A stretch of 64,000 nt of DNA from Prunus persica (taxonomy: Eukaryota > Streptophyta > Magnoliopsida > Rosales > Rosaceae), in NCBI RefSeq assembly GCF_000346465.2, contig NC_034011.1, forward strand, positions 14,569,339-14,633,338, in the 5' to 3' direction. Made by a program: the position numbers and the translations under genes. Positions 34,001-44,289 of the stretch are shown here, one piece after another. The notes under the pieces are model-generated. The model searched no databases and had not been told where the DNA came from. It was given only the letters and a program-made list of their open reading frames with translations. Numbering within the stretch: position 1 is the stretch's first letter; each line of letters opens with the position of its first letter.

Positions 34001-34770
34001 TATACTGAGTATAGTTTTAGTGTGGTAGCTGCCCAGAGATGGTTAGAAACATTTTTTATTCTTTTGTCAGAAATGCAGCTCTTTTATTCATATTTTTTGA
34101 CCTCCTATACTTTCGGTCTTGATCGACAAACGCCGTGCTTCGGTGTTTTCGTTTGGCATGGAGTCATTTTAACAGATGGAAGTGTTGAAAAAGAATAGAC
34201 TGTTGCGATCATTTGCAGTTCAATGATTTTACTAAACATGTTGACATGTGATGCCGTCCGAGGGTATTAGGTGTTTTTCTGTAGTTAAATAATGGCTTAA
34301 ATTAATAGGAGCTGTTTAACAAGAGGGTCAAACAAGACGCGTGTACGGTTGCAAAGAAGTGACCTTTTCCATGAAGGCAAAGTCTTATCCGTTTTTCCAC
34401 CCAAAAAAAGAAGTCATATCCGTTTAATTTAAATAGTTTTTTTCTTTTATTTTTTGTCGAGGAAAAATGGACAACAATCCTTCTGGAACATTACCGTTGG
34501 AATATTATGGCCCACAATCCTTCTGTAGACAGGACCAGCCAGCTGCAGAGTAGTGGTTCCCATGAAAAGGAAAACTTTTAATGTACATAGATTTGGTTTG
34601 GATTAAATTTAGTATCATATTTATTTCATTTAATTCTAGTTTTAGATGGGATTGCTAATACCGGGTTCACCAAAAACACTTTTTTAGGAAGGGATTATTA
34701 AGCCCATATAAAAAGGGATGATTAACTAGTCATATGTTCACCAATGTATAAGATGCATATATTATATTGT
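34001..34770. other. Intergenic stretch, nothing recognised
   Basis: About 770 bp without a gene or clear repeat; becomes AT-rich toward the MITE cluster. Confidence 0.4.
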
Positions 34771-34955
34771 ACAGTCCCGATCTCTTGGACCACAGGAGTC
34801 CAAGAGATTATGGTCACCCGTCGTTGGATGTAACATCTAACGGTTCAAAAAAGTTTTTTAAAAGAAGTGCAAGAGTGAGTGAACCGTTGAATTTACATCC
34901 AACGGTGAGTGACCACATTCTTTCGGACTCCTGTGGTCTAAGAGATCGGGACTGT
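34771..34955. mobile_element. Palindromic MITE, family B, copy 1
   Basis: 185-bp near-perfect palindrome starting ACAGTCCCGATCTCTTGGAC and ending GAGATCGGGACTGT. The arms (GGACTCCTGTGG..., AACGGTTCA, CCGTTGGATGTAA) pair along most of the length. It lies in TA-rich DNA, consistent with a TA target. Confidence 0.85.
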
Positions 34956-34959
34956 TATA

Positions 34960-35270
34960 TTATAATACTAATAACATATATTACTATTATTATTATTATT
35001 ATTATTACGTACACATATACTATAATGTACATATATACACGTATATATATATTAACACATATACATATAGATATATACACGTATATTATTATTATATTAT
35101 ACCCATATACACTTACATATTAATATTATAATAATAGCATACATGTATATATGTAATATATATTATATTATATATTAATGTACACATATACACGTATATA
35201 CACATATATATGTATATATATAAACACATATATACATATACAATATATATAAATACATATATATATATAT
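34960..35270. repeat. TA-rich simple-sequence tract
   Basis: Runs of ATT, TATACA and TATATG variants over 300 bp. ORFs here are only the low-complexity readings of these runs. Confidence 0.85.
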
Positions 35271-35671
35271 ACAGAGAGCTTCCATTGAGAGATCCCTCAA
35301 ATAATTTATTTGAGGGACATCCCTTATAGGCCCCACTCGGAATTGTATTTCACTAATTCAAACCGTCTATTTTGTAGATACTCATTTAAAGATCATCTCT
35401 ACAAAAAATCACTTGAGTCCAATATCATTTGACCACTAATTGAGTTATTGAAATTTTAGTACTTTCTTGAAGCACTGTGTTTATTGATTTTGTAAGACAT
35501 AATTGGATGTCGAAACAGTTTCCGATTTGTCTAATTTTTTGTAAGGATGATCTATGAATGAAGACCTAAAAAATAGATGGTTTGGATCATTGGGAAAAAA
35601 ATTGTAGGGTACCCTAAAGGGCGTCCCTCAAATAAAATTATTTGAGGGATCCCTCAATAGAAGGAGACTGT
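35271..35671. mobile_element. About 400-bp MITE, family A, copy 1
   Basis: Begins ACAGAGAGCTTCCATTGAG and ends CTCAATAGAAGGAGACTGT; inside both ends are GGATCCCTCAAATAA and TTATTTGAGGGATCC, extending the inverted repeat to about 35 bp. Other copies at 35715 and 42464. The family is not assigned; the TA-rich flanks hide the target duplication. Confidence 0.85.
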
Positions 35672-35714
35672 ATATATATATATATATATTATATTATAAT
35701 ACATATATATATGT

Positions 35715-35990
35715 ACAGAGAGCTTCCATTGAGGGATCCCTCAAATAAGCTTATTTGAGGGACACCCCTTGTATGCCCCACTCCGGATTGTATTTCACTA
35801 ATCCAAACCGTCTATTTTGTAGATACTCATTCAAAGATCATCTCTACAAAAAATCACTTGAATCCGATATCATGTGACCACTCAATTGAGTTATTGAAAT
35901 TTTAGTACTTTTCTTAAAGCACCGTGTTCATTGATTTTGTAAGACACAATTGGATGTCGAAACGGTTTCCGATTTGTTTAATTTTTTGTA
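35715..35990. mobile_element. Family A MITE, copy 2, cut by the assembly gap
   Basis: Same left end as copy 1 and colinear through GGATGTCGAAACGGTTTCCG to TTTTTTGTA, where 100 Ns begin. The right half of about 125 bp is missing. Confidence 0.85.
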
Positions 35991-36090
35991 NNNNNNNNNN
36001 NNNNNNNNNNNNNNNNNNNNNNNNNNNNNNNNNNNNNNNNNNNNNNNNNNNNNNNNNNNNNNNNNNNNNNNNNNNNNNNNNNNNNNNNNN
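35991..36090. other. Assembly gap, exactly 100 N
   Basis: A run of exactly 100 N, usually a placeholder for a gap of unknown length. It joins the middle of a family A MITE to the start of a family B MITE. Confidence 1.
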
Positions 36091-36258
36091 CAGGAGTCCC
36101 AAGAGAAATGTGGTCACTCACCGTTGGATGTAAATTCAACGGGTTCACTCACTCTTGCGACCTCTTTTAAAAAACTTTTTTGAACCGTTGGATGTTACAT
36201 CCCAACGACGGGTGACCATAATCTCTTGGACCTCTGTGGTCCAAGAGATCGGGGCTGA
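36091..36258. mobile_element. Palindromic MITE, family B, copy 2 (left end in gap)
   Basis: Starts at CAGGAGTCCCAAGAGA directly after the Ns and ends GAGATCGGGGCTG. Same arms as copies 1 and 3 (CCGTTGGATGTAAATTCAAC). Confidence 0.8.
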
Positions 36259-36286
36259 TATATTATAATATATGTATATATATTAT

Positions 36287-36471
36287 ACAGTCCCGATCTC
36301 TTGAACTACAGGAGTCCAAGAGATTGTGGTCACCCACCGTTGGATATTAATCCAATAGTTCAAAAAAGTTTCTTAAAAGGAGTGCAATAGTGAGTGAACC
36401 GTTGAATTTACATCCAACGGTAAGTGACCACAAATATCTTAGAACCCTATAATCCAAGAGATCAAAACTGT
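36287..36471. mobile_element. Palindromic MITE, family B, copy 3
   Basis: 185 bp from ACAGTCCCGATCTCTTGAAC to AAGAGATCAAAACTGT, more diverged in the right arm than copy 1. Flanked by TATA on both sides. Confidence 0.85.
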
Positions 36472-36614
36472 ATATATACATATATATTTTATAATATATA
36501 TAATATATGTATATATACATACATATATAATATACATATATACACATATATACATGTATATTATTATTATTATAACATACCCATATATATATATATATAT
36601 ATATAACATATATA

Positions 36615-36951
36615 CAGCAACTTGGACTAGACCAATATAGAGGAAATTGTTTCCATCATTTCTATGTTTTCTTATTAACTCAAGATTAAGCAACTGACAG
36701 GTCTCATGATTTTTACTCAAGGCATAGACTTGTTCGACTGTTTTGACATGGGTAGTTGACTTAAAACTGGATAATGACCATTTTTTCTTATAAATGTCCT
36801 GACTGGGGACTCTAGGTATATTCCAATCTTTATAATCTAGATTATTTCTATTATCATACTCAACTTGTTCTTCATTAACTATCTCTAGGAGACAACTATT
36901 GGTTCTAGAGCTGCTAGAATTGCAAGAATTAGTTTTAAATAAGCGACTCAT
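36615..36951 (-). pseudogene. Pararetrovirus polyprotein N-terminus (movement protein start)
   Basis: ORF starting at ATG 36951 on the minus strand; after about 110 codons it runs into TA repeat at about 36615 and becomes nonsense. The segment with NLELIRKHR and LYIGLVQVAV is a conserved movement-protein motif of Caulimoviridae. Only the N-terminus of the domain is present. It lies about 310 bp after the primer-binding site in viral sense. Confidence 0.68.
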
Positions 36952-37260
36952 TTTTACTCAAGGTTCTGGGGTTGGATTTCTAAAGAAGAAAGTAAACAGA
37001 AACTCCTAAGGCTGACTCCATGGGATAATAGAATACCTAAAATTCTCTCGCCCTCCTACTAATGCCACTACCGCTCCGGCCTCCCTAGGACTTACTGTTT
37101 GGAACAGGTCTTACGATTCGGACACCAAGAGAGAGAAGGACAGGTAAACTGAAAGACCAGAAGTAGAGAGAGAAGAAATTGAAAACTTACAACTCAGAAA
37201 ACCTAAACCAGCCACTTGGGTTGGATGATTTACAGACTTAGACTCATTCTTCAACACTTA

Positions 37261-37305
37261 CGGCTCTGATACCAGAAGGGGTCTAGAACCAGAAGGGGTC
37301 TAGAA
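37261..37305 (-). promoter_or_regulatory. Pararetrovirus primer-binding site and 17-bp duplication
   Basis: On the minus strand TGGTATCAGAGCCG (37274-37261) is complementary to the 3' end of initiator tRNA-Met, the primer for minus-strand DNA in Caulimoviridae. Just before it in viral sense the 17-mer TTCTAGACCCCTTCTGG is present twice in tandem (37305-37272). Confidence 0.8.
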
Positions 37306-38161
37306 CCAAAAAGAGATAGAAGTAAAACAAAAGTATGTATAAGCAAAGAGATTATAGAATAGATGCAGTTTATGCGTGAAGCAAATTAATGAATAGATGA
37401 AAATAGATGCAAAAAATAGCATTACTCAAAGTACTCAAAATATTATTGATAACTTGCAGAATGCAAAACACTTACAAAATCTTTGTTTCAGCACTTAGTT
37501 CTTCAGAACATTGGTACTGAAAGAACTTTGAAACTAAGAAAAGAAAGTGGACTAAATTACATTATGTCTAAAACTGAGGCCAATTGGCCTTCTTAAATAA
37601 GCAAATAAAGTAAACTCTGGCAACTATTGATGAGCTGGCAACTTTGGATGCTTTGGAAAGTGACTGTAGAAGCACACGAAAGCTTTTGCTTTTACTGAGT
37701 GCTGTGACTTTTACTTTGTCGGGGAATCTGACTAAAGGAGCACGGGCTATCAGACTGTTGAAGCACGGGTCCAAAATTCCAAATGCTTTTGACTTAGGGC
37801 TCATGATGATGGCAACTTTTATTCTTCACCCAAATTGAAAGGACCAAAATCATAAGGGTCTTGACTATCTGGGGGATAATCACTCCACCGCATTTTGGGG
37901 GCTGGAGTCTTCTGACTGGATGACTTTGGTTGACTGGTAGATGACTGCGACTTAGGAGTGGCATCACTATCATCGTCTTCATTCATTTGGGAGGCTTGTA
38001 ACATTAGTTGGCGAGCAATTTTCTGCAACTCAGACTTAGTTTTTCCCTCAATTAGGAGAGAAGAATGTGAAGAAGCAGGGGATGACTTTTTCTCAGGTTG
38101 CGGATTCCTGACTGGAGGAAAATCAGCATAAACATAATCTGCAATACGCTCAAGTTTAAAT
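37306..38161 (-). other. Pararetrovirus non-coding region and end of downstream ORF
   Basis: Viral-sense sequence between the downstream ORF and the primer site. The first part (38161 to about 37800) still reads in short open frames with Ser/Lys/Gln-rich content; the second is T-rich without ORFs. A TTATTTAAG word near 37597 could be the TATA element of the viral promoter. Confidence 0.4.
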
Positions 38162-38893
38162 TTATCGCACCACTTGATATGACCATTTGAGGATCCAAGG
38201 GACTTTGTACTTGGCTACAAAATGGAGAAGATTTGGGAAGAACAGCTCATACTCTTTGAACTTATTTTTATTAGTGAAATAATTGACTAAATCTTGCATT
38301 GGAGGAGGAAATAGATCAATGACTGGACCATGTTTTTCCCACCAGTGATTGAACCAGTAGGGGAAGGGACTTTTGAATTTGCTGTCAAAATTAAGGAACC
38401 ATGAATGACTAAAATCAACTGTTTGGTGAAGTAAGATAGAATACCATGCTTCGATATAATCATAGTAACTATACTGAAGTTCTGACTGAAGAACTTTGAG
38501 ATCATAGGGGTGACTACTCCATTCATTCTCATTGATTATTTGATGGATGTAGAGGGAATGATAGAGGATGATATGGGGATTATCTCTGTCTTTAATTGGC
38601 TTAATGGTGATGGATTGGGTCTCATGGAGAATGTCTCTATAAAACTTTAAATTTTTAAATGGTTCTGGGGGAATGAAGTGACTATTTGGTGGAAAGTAGG
38701 ATTTGGCAATGGTGATTGGGTTGGCAATAAAATTGTATTTTGAGTCAGTTATGAACAGGTGACTATTACTCTTGATCATGTATGGGGACGTCTTATGGTA
38801 GGAGGCAATTGGAAGATTAGACGGAGCAATATCTTGGAAAGGATCATGACTAGATATTAAGGCAGACTGAAAACTGGGAGCGAACCTGGCCAA
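38162..38893 (-). pseudogene. Pararetrovirus downstream ORF, unknown function
   Basis: Open frame of 243 codons beginning ARFAPSFQSAL on the minus strand, between RNase H and the primer site. Rich in His, Tyr and Trp (for example YRDILHETQSI, SYYDYIEAWYSILLHQ, YWFNHWWEKHGP), without a catalytic motif I can name. A second ORF in this position is known in florendoviruses and its function is not established. Unlike the surrounding polyprotein it is uninterrupted over 730 bp. The start codon is a guess and the frame may extend after a stop near 38159. Confidence 0.55.
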
Positions 38894-39049
38894 CTATGGC
38901 TCTTAGGTTGGCAAATCAAGGTGACTCGTGTTTGGCTTGACTCATTGATGGAGGGAGGACTCAGAGTGACTGGGGATGACTGGGTTGACTAGTTTGACCA
39001 ATTTGACTCTTTTGCTTGTCTTTTTCTTTTCTTCTTTCTGCCATTGTTT

Positions 39050-40680
39050 TCCCTGCAGGAATTCTCTAGTAAGAAAATCAAGAATAGAATTCTCACTTCC
39101 TCTCAAATACTCAATATCAAAATCAAATATACTTAAAATAGCTTGCCATCGTGTAAATATTTGTTTGGATGCAATATTTTGAACATCTTTTTCTAATACA
39201 TGCTTAGCTAACTTACAATCAACTCGGATAAAAAAAAATTTGATTTAATAAATCAGACTGAAATTTATTCATGCATGGTACAATAGATAGTATTTCTTTC
39301 TTAATAGTACTATAATTATTTTGAGACTATGACCAAGTACCAGAATGGAATCGGATGATTTGCTCAGATTGACTAGAATTGACTCTTTGTTTGAGGATAC
39401 CTCCATAACCAATGTTAGAGGCATCAGTTTCAACTATTTTGAATGCATCAGTAGAAGGGATACCAAGACAAGGAAGTGTCTTAATATGAGCTTTGATCTG
39501 TTTGACTATATTAGTATGAATAGATGACCATAGGGGAGGATTACTCTGGAGACGATCAAATAAAGGCTTACATTGTTTTCTCAAATTCTTATAGAAATCA
39601 GAAACATAACTTAGAGATCCTAGAAATCTCTGGAGTTGACTTTTGTCTAGGATTTGATCAGGAAACTTATCAGCAAATTGAATAACTCGATCTACGGGAC
39701 TAATCTGTGACTGGCAGATATTAAACCCAAGAAATCTCACATTAGTTTGGAACAACTTAATTTTCTTAGCAGAAACTACTAATTCATTTTGTTTGACTAT
39801 CTGTAAGAACTTATGCAGATGTTTCCAGTGCTGCTCTATCGACTGAGAAAAGATAAGCACATCATCAATATAGACTATGAAAAAATGACTGAAAGGATTA
39901 AAAATCTCATATATTATATTTTGAAACTCATTGGGCGCATTCTTAAGACGAAAGGGCATAACATTCCACTCATAATGGCCGAAATGGGTAACAAAAGCAT
40001 TTTTGTATCTATCAGACTCATGAATTTGAATTTGCCAAAATTCACTCTTCATATTAAATTTAGAAAAGATGATTGACTTTTCTAATCGATTAATTAAATC
40101 TCTTTTATTAGGGATTGGATATCTAATCCATTCTAAGACAGTATTAAGTGGCTTGTAATTAATGACTAATCTCGGGACTCCACATTCTAATTCAACATTT
40201 TTTTGGACATAGAAAGCAGGACAAGACCATGGTGACTACTCTTACGGATTATTCCTTTCTCAAGTAATTCTGTGATCTCAGTTTTACAAAATTCCATTAA
40301 TTCTTGGCTCATTTGAATTGGTCTGGCTTTAGTGGGGATATTTTTCTCACTAAAAGACTTGACATAAGGAAGACTGACAACATGTTGTTTCCTATGCCAA
40401 AAAGCGTTGGGTAACTCAGAACAGACTTCTTGTTTTAATTTTTCTTCAAACTGTCAAATTTGTGATTGTAAAGACTCATGAGCAAGCTGTTGCTCAATTC
40501 TTTTGGTTTTGACTTCTTCTTAGAGGAATATTAATTGTTTATCTTTATTCTGAATAACTCTGACCGTTTTGGTGACTGCACTCTTTTGTAATTCTTTTAA
40601 ATTGTGTAACTCAGGTTTGCTCAAGAATTCAAATTTATAGCTTTCTCTCCTAAACAAGTAGAAAGGACACCATCATGTTC
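39050..40680 (-). pseudogene. Pararetrovirus reverse transcriptase and RNase H
   Basis: Minus-strand reading with the longest open piece 40052-39327. RT motifs include FGHYEWNVMPFRL, the active-site box FIVYIDDVLIFS, and LGFNICQ. RNase H starts at KIVETDASNIGYGGIL; a stop at 39327 interrupts it, and IFTRWQAILSIFDFDIEYL with the family's C-terminal signature is still readable near 39150-39080. The region before 40052 (palm and fingers) has several stops. YIDD and the absence of an integrase fit Caulimoviridae rather than Ty3-gypsy. Confidence 0.82.
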
Positions 40681-41335
40681 TACCTAGAAATGATATAACA
40701 TGGCAATAAATGGTAGACCTAGAATGACTTCATCAGTAATGTTTTTAACTAAGACGAAAGAGATCCTAAAACAGATTTTATTTTGGCAGACATGGGCTTT
40801 AGGGATCTCATAATTCAATTGGAGTGACTTTCCTGAGGCAGTGCTTAATGATTCTTTTGACTTTTTGTAATACTTAGTTGGGATTAGACCTTCTTGGATG
40901 CAATTAAGGTCGGCTTCTGAATCAAAGAGGGCAACTATGTTTAACTCAAAGCTTTTGACAAATATAGTGACTTGGGCATACCATTTTCTAAAATTTACGT
41001 GTTTAACTAAGTTGACGACATGATCATGATTAGAGGGTTCTTCGTCAGAATTTGTAGGGCTTTTCGGTGTAGACTTAGGAATTTTATTTTCTAATAGGTT
41101 AATCAGATCTTGTTTTATCTCATAATTTTCATTTTGTAACTTTTGACTTATTTGTTTTAACTTAATTATTTCTTTTTTGATTAGCTTTACCTCTAGTTGT
41201 AAATCTTGTAAAGTGACTTCTTTCTTTGTATTAAATTTTTCTAAGGTTGTGTTCAGACTTATCTTTTGAGAGGTAGACTGTCTCGGCTCTTCTTGACTAA
41301 TGACTTTTCTTAATTTCTTTAAATACTCAGACTAA
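40680..41335 (-). pseudogene. Pararetrovirus aspartic protease region
   Basis: Minus-strand reading around 40990-40690 shows NIVALFDSEADLNCI and then LGLPFIAMLYHF, the two ends of a retropepsin. The catalytic motif should read D-S/T-G-A; the glycine is replaced by Glu here. Frame breaks occur on both sides. Upstream lies a Lys/Glu-rich linker. Confidence 0.62.
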
Positions 41336-41697
41336 GGGCCAGTTTGGCATTGCTGTGCTGTGAAAATAATCGATGTTAGATTTGCTGTGAAAGAAATCAG
41401 TTGCTGGATAAAGCAGTTTGGTGTTTGGTAAACTTTTTGTTAAAACTGTTGTTGGTACTGATTCTTGCATAATCAGAAAATAATTCCTGCATAATCATTA
41501 AACTCAACGCCTCTTTGAAACTGATTCCTGCATAATCAAAAAATGAAAGCATATTATTAGCTGCTTTCCCTTTTAGCTTTCTCTCACAACAATTGTTAAC
41601 AATAAGTGATTTTCTCATAGTTTACCAAATGGGTTGGGCTTCCCAAAATTTTTTAAAAATCACTTATCACCCGAAATAAGCAATGTCAAACGGGCAC
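41336..41697. mobile_element. PIF/Harbinger MITE inside the pararetrovirus, 362 bp
   Basis: Left end GGGCCAGTTTGGCATTGCTG; right end on the other strand GTGCCCGTTTGACATTGCTT. The TAA duplication is perfect (41333-41335 and 41698-41700). The pararetroviral reading frame context continues on both sides. Sub-terminal TGCATAATCA words are repeated three times inside. Confidence 0.88.
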
Positions 41698-41700
41698 TAA

Positions 41701-42427
41701 CTTTACTTATTAAATCAATTAATAATTCTTATTGTTCTTCTTGTTTGGTAAGGACATTAATTGATTTAGACTTACAACAATTATCTTGGCAACCAAATTG
41801 AATCATAGGCGAACTGGGTTGTGACTCAGAAGAATAGATTTCAGAAGACTCAGTATGACTAATCATGGTTTCATTTTCACTAGACTCAGAATTTCTTAAC
41901 TCAAGGACTTTAATTAATTTGTCTTTATCTTCATCCGTGATTTTTAATTGCTTAATTGTGTCTTTAACTCTATAATTATTTGCATAGTGACCAAACTTTT
42001 GACATTTATAGCATTTTACTTTTCTCTTGTTGGTACTTTTCTTAAAGCGATTGTTTTTGCCGTGACTCTTTTTCCAATTTTTCTTAGGGAGAATCTTTTT
42101 TTACTATAAAACTCTTTATCTTCATTATTATGTTGGAATGACTGTTTTCTTCGTGAATAATGGTGACGTTTACTAAACTGTCGGCTGTGGTGACTGGGCT
42201 TACTCTTTCTAGACGGAGGAATAGATATTAGACCATACTATTCGCAGAAATTACCTAATTCATATTTAGTAGAATTTCTCTCAGACTGTATTTGTTTACC
42301 AATTTTCATATCAACACACATTCTCATACCAACTTGATTAATTGTGCTAATTATATTTCCGTATGTGAGACTATCCCAATCAATATGACCTTGTTCATTA
42401 CTAAGGGTTGTTCGGATCTTATGAGCG

Positions 42428-42430
<3 letters not shown>
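41701..42430 (-). pseudogene. Pararetrovirus coat-protein region with zinc knuckle
   Basis: From 42430 (viral sense) HIDWDSLTYGNIISTINQVG, MRMCVDMKIGKQ and NSTKYELGNFCE fit the C-terminal coat-protein region of Caulimoviridae. A basic stretch and a zinc knuckle CYKCQKFGHYANN follow near 42020-41970; its last cysteine is Tyr (reads NNYR). Several stops interrupt the frame. An acidic Ser/Glu-rich tail leads to the MITE at 41697. Confidence 0.65.

Positions 42431-42463
<33 letters not shown>
42431..42463. repeat. (TA)n tract at the right edge of the pararetrovirus
   Basis: About 16 TA units between viral sequence (GAGCGAAT) and the family A MITE. A matching TA tract (36586-36610) borders the other viral end. 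Confidence 0.95.
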
Positions 42464-42468
<5 letters not shown>

Positions 42469-42868
42469 GAGCTTTTATTGAAGGATCCCTCAAATAAGCT
42501 TATTTGAGGGACACCCCTTGTAGGCCTCACTCCAGATTGTATTTCACTAATCCAAACTGTCTATTTTGTAGATACTCATTCAAATATCATCTCTACAAAA
42601 AATCACTTGAATCCGATATCATGTGACCACTCAATTGAGTTATTGAAATTTTAGTACTTTCTTAAAGCACCGTGTTCATTGATTTTGTAAGATACAAATT
42701 GGATATCGAAACGGTTTCCGATTTGTCTAATTTTTTTGTAAGGACGATCTATGAATGAATACCTAAAAAATAGATTGTTTGGATTATTGGGAAAAGAATT
42801 GTTGGGTACCCTAAAGGGCGTCCCTCAAATAAAATTATTTGAGGGATCCCTCAATAGAAGGAGACTGT
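42464..42868. mobile_element. Family A MITE, copy 3, complete
   Basis: 405 bp from ACAGAGAGCTTTTATTG to CAATAGAAGGAGACTGT, colinear with copy 1 over its length. It shows what is missing from copy 2 in the gap. It sits directly beside the TA tract that borders the pararetrovirus. Confidence 0.88.
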
Positions 42869-42899
42869 ATATATATGTATTTACATAGATATTTTTGAA

Positions 42900-43992
42900 A
42901 AATTAAAAAAATCTAGTCCTAGTCCAAGCATAAACCAAACGCAAGATAAGTGTTATCCAACTTAGACCAAACCAAACCAAGCCAAGACAGTCATGTGTCG
43001 TTTGGTATGGTTGACTGTCATGGATTAGACTAAATTCTAGGACTGTCTTGGATTAGCTCGAATTGGACTAAGCTGGATTAAGTACTGACCTACGTTTGGT
43101 GTTGCGTCGGACTAAGAAGCTGAATTGTAAAAATAGTGAAGATCCATGTTTGGTGCTGTGTCGAACTAAAAAAAAAAAATTATTTTAAAAAAAATATTTT
43201 TAAATAATTAAATGTAATTTTTTTTGTTATTAGAATTACCAAATTGACATATACATTTCTTTTCATCCAAACCAAATTGGCATGTACCTTTCATATATGC
43301 AAAAGTTAGAAATTCTTCATATATGTCAAAGTCATCTACATGACTCAGAAATTAGAGGTTTACTATACACAATTCTACCACTAATACATACAAATAAACA
43401 TCCACAATTTCAAAATGAATTAATAAGCCCCATAACTAAGAACTATCTGGCTTTAATGCTAGCAATATGTTATACAATTTGTGGTGTTTCCAAAATGAAG
43501 CCAATCTTATCAATGCATCATTTGTGGTGTTTCCAAAATGATAGATGCATCAAATTTAGCTAGGCCATGTCCTCAAGCATTGTCCACAAGAATCGTGCAA
43601 GCACACATGGTTTCTAAATGCCACATCTCCAACAATAATATCAACAACATTCGTCTTTGATCCATATCTATTAATCAAAAAAGAAAAGAATTATTGCTCT
43701 TAATCAATCCTACTGAAAGTGAAATAACCTCAAATTGAAAATAAACAGTTTCATATGCAAATAGAAACATAACAATTAATGCAAAGCCATAATTAATACC
43801 ATTTGCAAAGTATGGAAAATTCACCCCAAATGGACCAAAAATTATCAACCAATGTGTGCCTAATATCACAACAAATATGAAGAAAAAAGTTGTAAGATTA
43901 TTTCACAATTGGCCAAAAGATGATGCTGCTGCTGATTAACACCATGTTATTTATTACATTTTCTTATTTGAAAGACCTAAACCAATGCCAAA
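42900..43992. repeat. Degenerate repeat-derived stretch
   Basis: Includes several versions of CGTTTGGT next to TTGGATTAG/CTAGGACTG words (42914-43160), typical of decayed inverted-repeat elements. CTCCTTTGGTAAGG read on the opposite strand from 45840 resembles CGTTTGGTATGG at 42999, so 42999-45840 might be one large non-autonomous element. No coding content except low-quality ORFs. Confidence 0.35.
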
Positions 43993-44286
43993 TTGGGAAT
44001 GGGAAACGTTGAGGGGGTTCTTAGTTTATATGAGAGAGGGAGAGCCAATGGGTGGAAACTAGACCCCAATGCATTTTCTATCTTGGGTAAGATGTTTGGT
44101 GAGGCTGGGGACTATGATGGCATTAGGTATGTCTTGCAGGAAATGGCTGCTCTTGGTGTGCAGCCTAATTTGGTTGTGTACAATACTTTGTTAGAGGCAA
44201 TGGGCAAGGCTAGAAAGCCTGGTTTAGCAAGAAGCTTATTCGAAGAAATAGTGGGATCCGGGCTGAAACCAAATGAGAAAACATAG
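43993..44286 (+). pseudogene. PPR gene fragment
   Basis: ORF of 97 codons holding about 2.5 P-type PPR motifs: FSILGKMFGEAGDYDGIRYV, LQEMAALGVQPN and LVVYNTLLEAMGKARKPGLA. The wording resembles the plastid PPR-SMR proteins near At5g46580, by memory. It stops after NEKT where relatives continue with further repeats, and has no targeting peptide. It is a captured fragment in repetitive DNA. Confidence 0.7.
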
Positions 44287-44289
44287 GAC

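Larger units (their letters stand above)
36615..42430 (-). mobile_element. Endogenous pararetrovirus, Caulimoviridae (florendovirus-like)
   Basis: Decayed viral DNA of about 5.5 kb (excluding a 362-bp MITE) on the minus strand. In viral sense from 42430: coat-protein region with zinc knuckle, aspartic protease, RT, RNase H, a separate downstream ORF, a non-coding region with a tRNA-Met primer site, then the first codons of the movement-protein ORF, ending at 36615. That order is a circular permutation of one genome. There are no LTRs. An extra ORF after RNase H and location in TA repeats both fit florendoviruses. Stops and frameshifts throughout, so it is inert. Confidence 0.78.

Noticed and set aside
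34767..36606. ORFs across TA-rich DNA and across the N gap
   Set aside because: Low-complexity Tyr/Ile readings or translations through N; they coincide with MITEs and simple repeats.
36615..42430. Ty3-gypsy LTR retrotransposon
   Set aside because: No LTRs, no integrase, coat-protein type zinc knuckle upstream of protease, an ORF after RNase H and a movement-protein motif fit Caulimoviridae.
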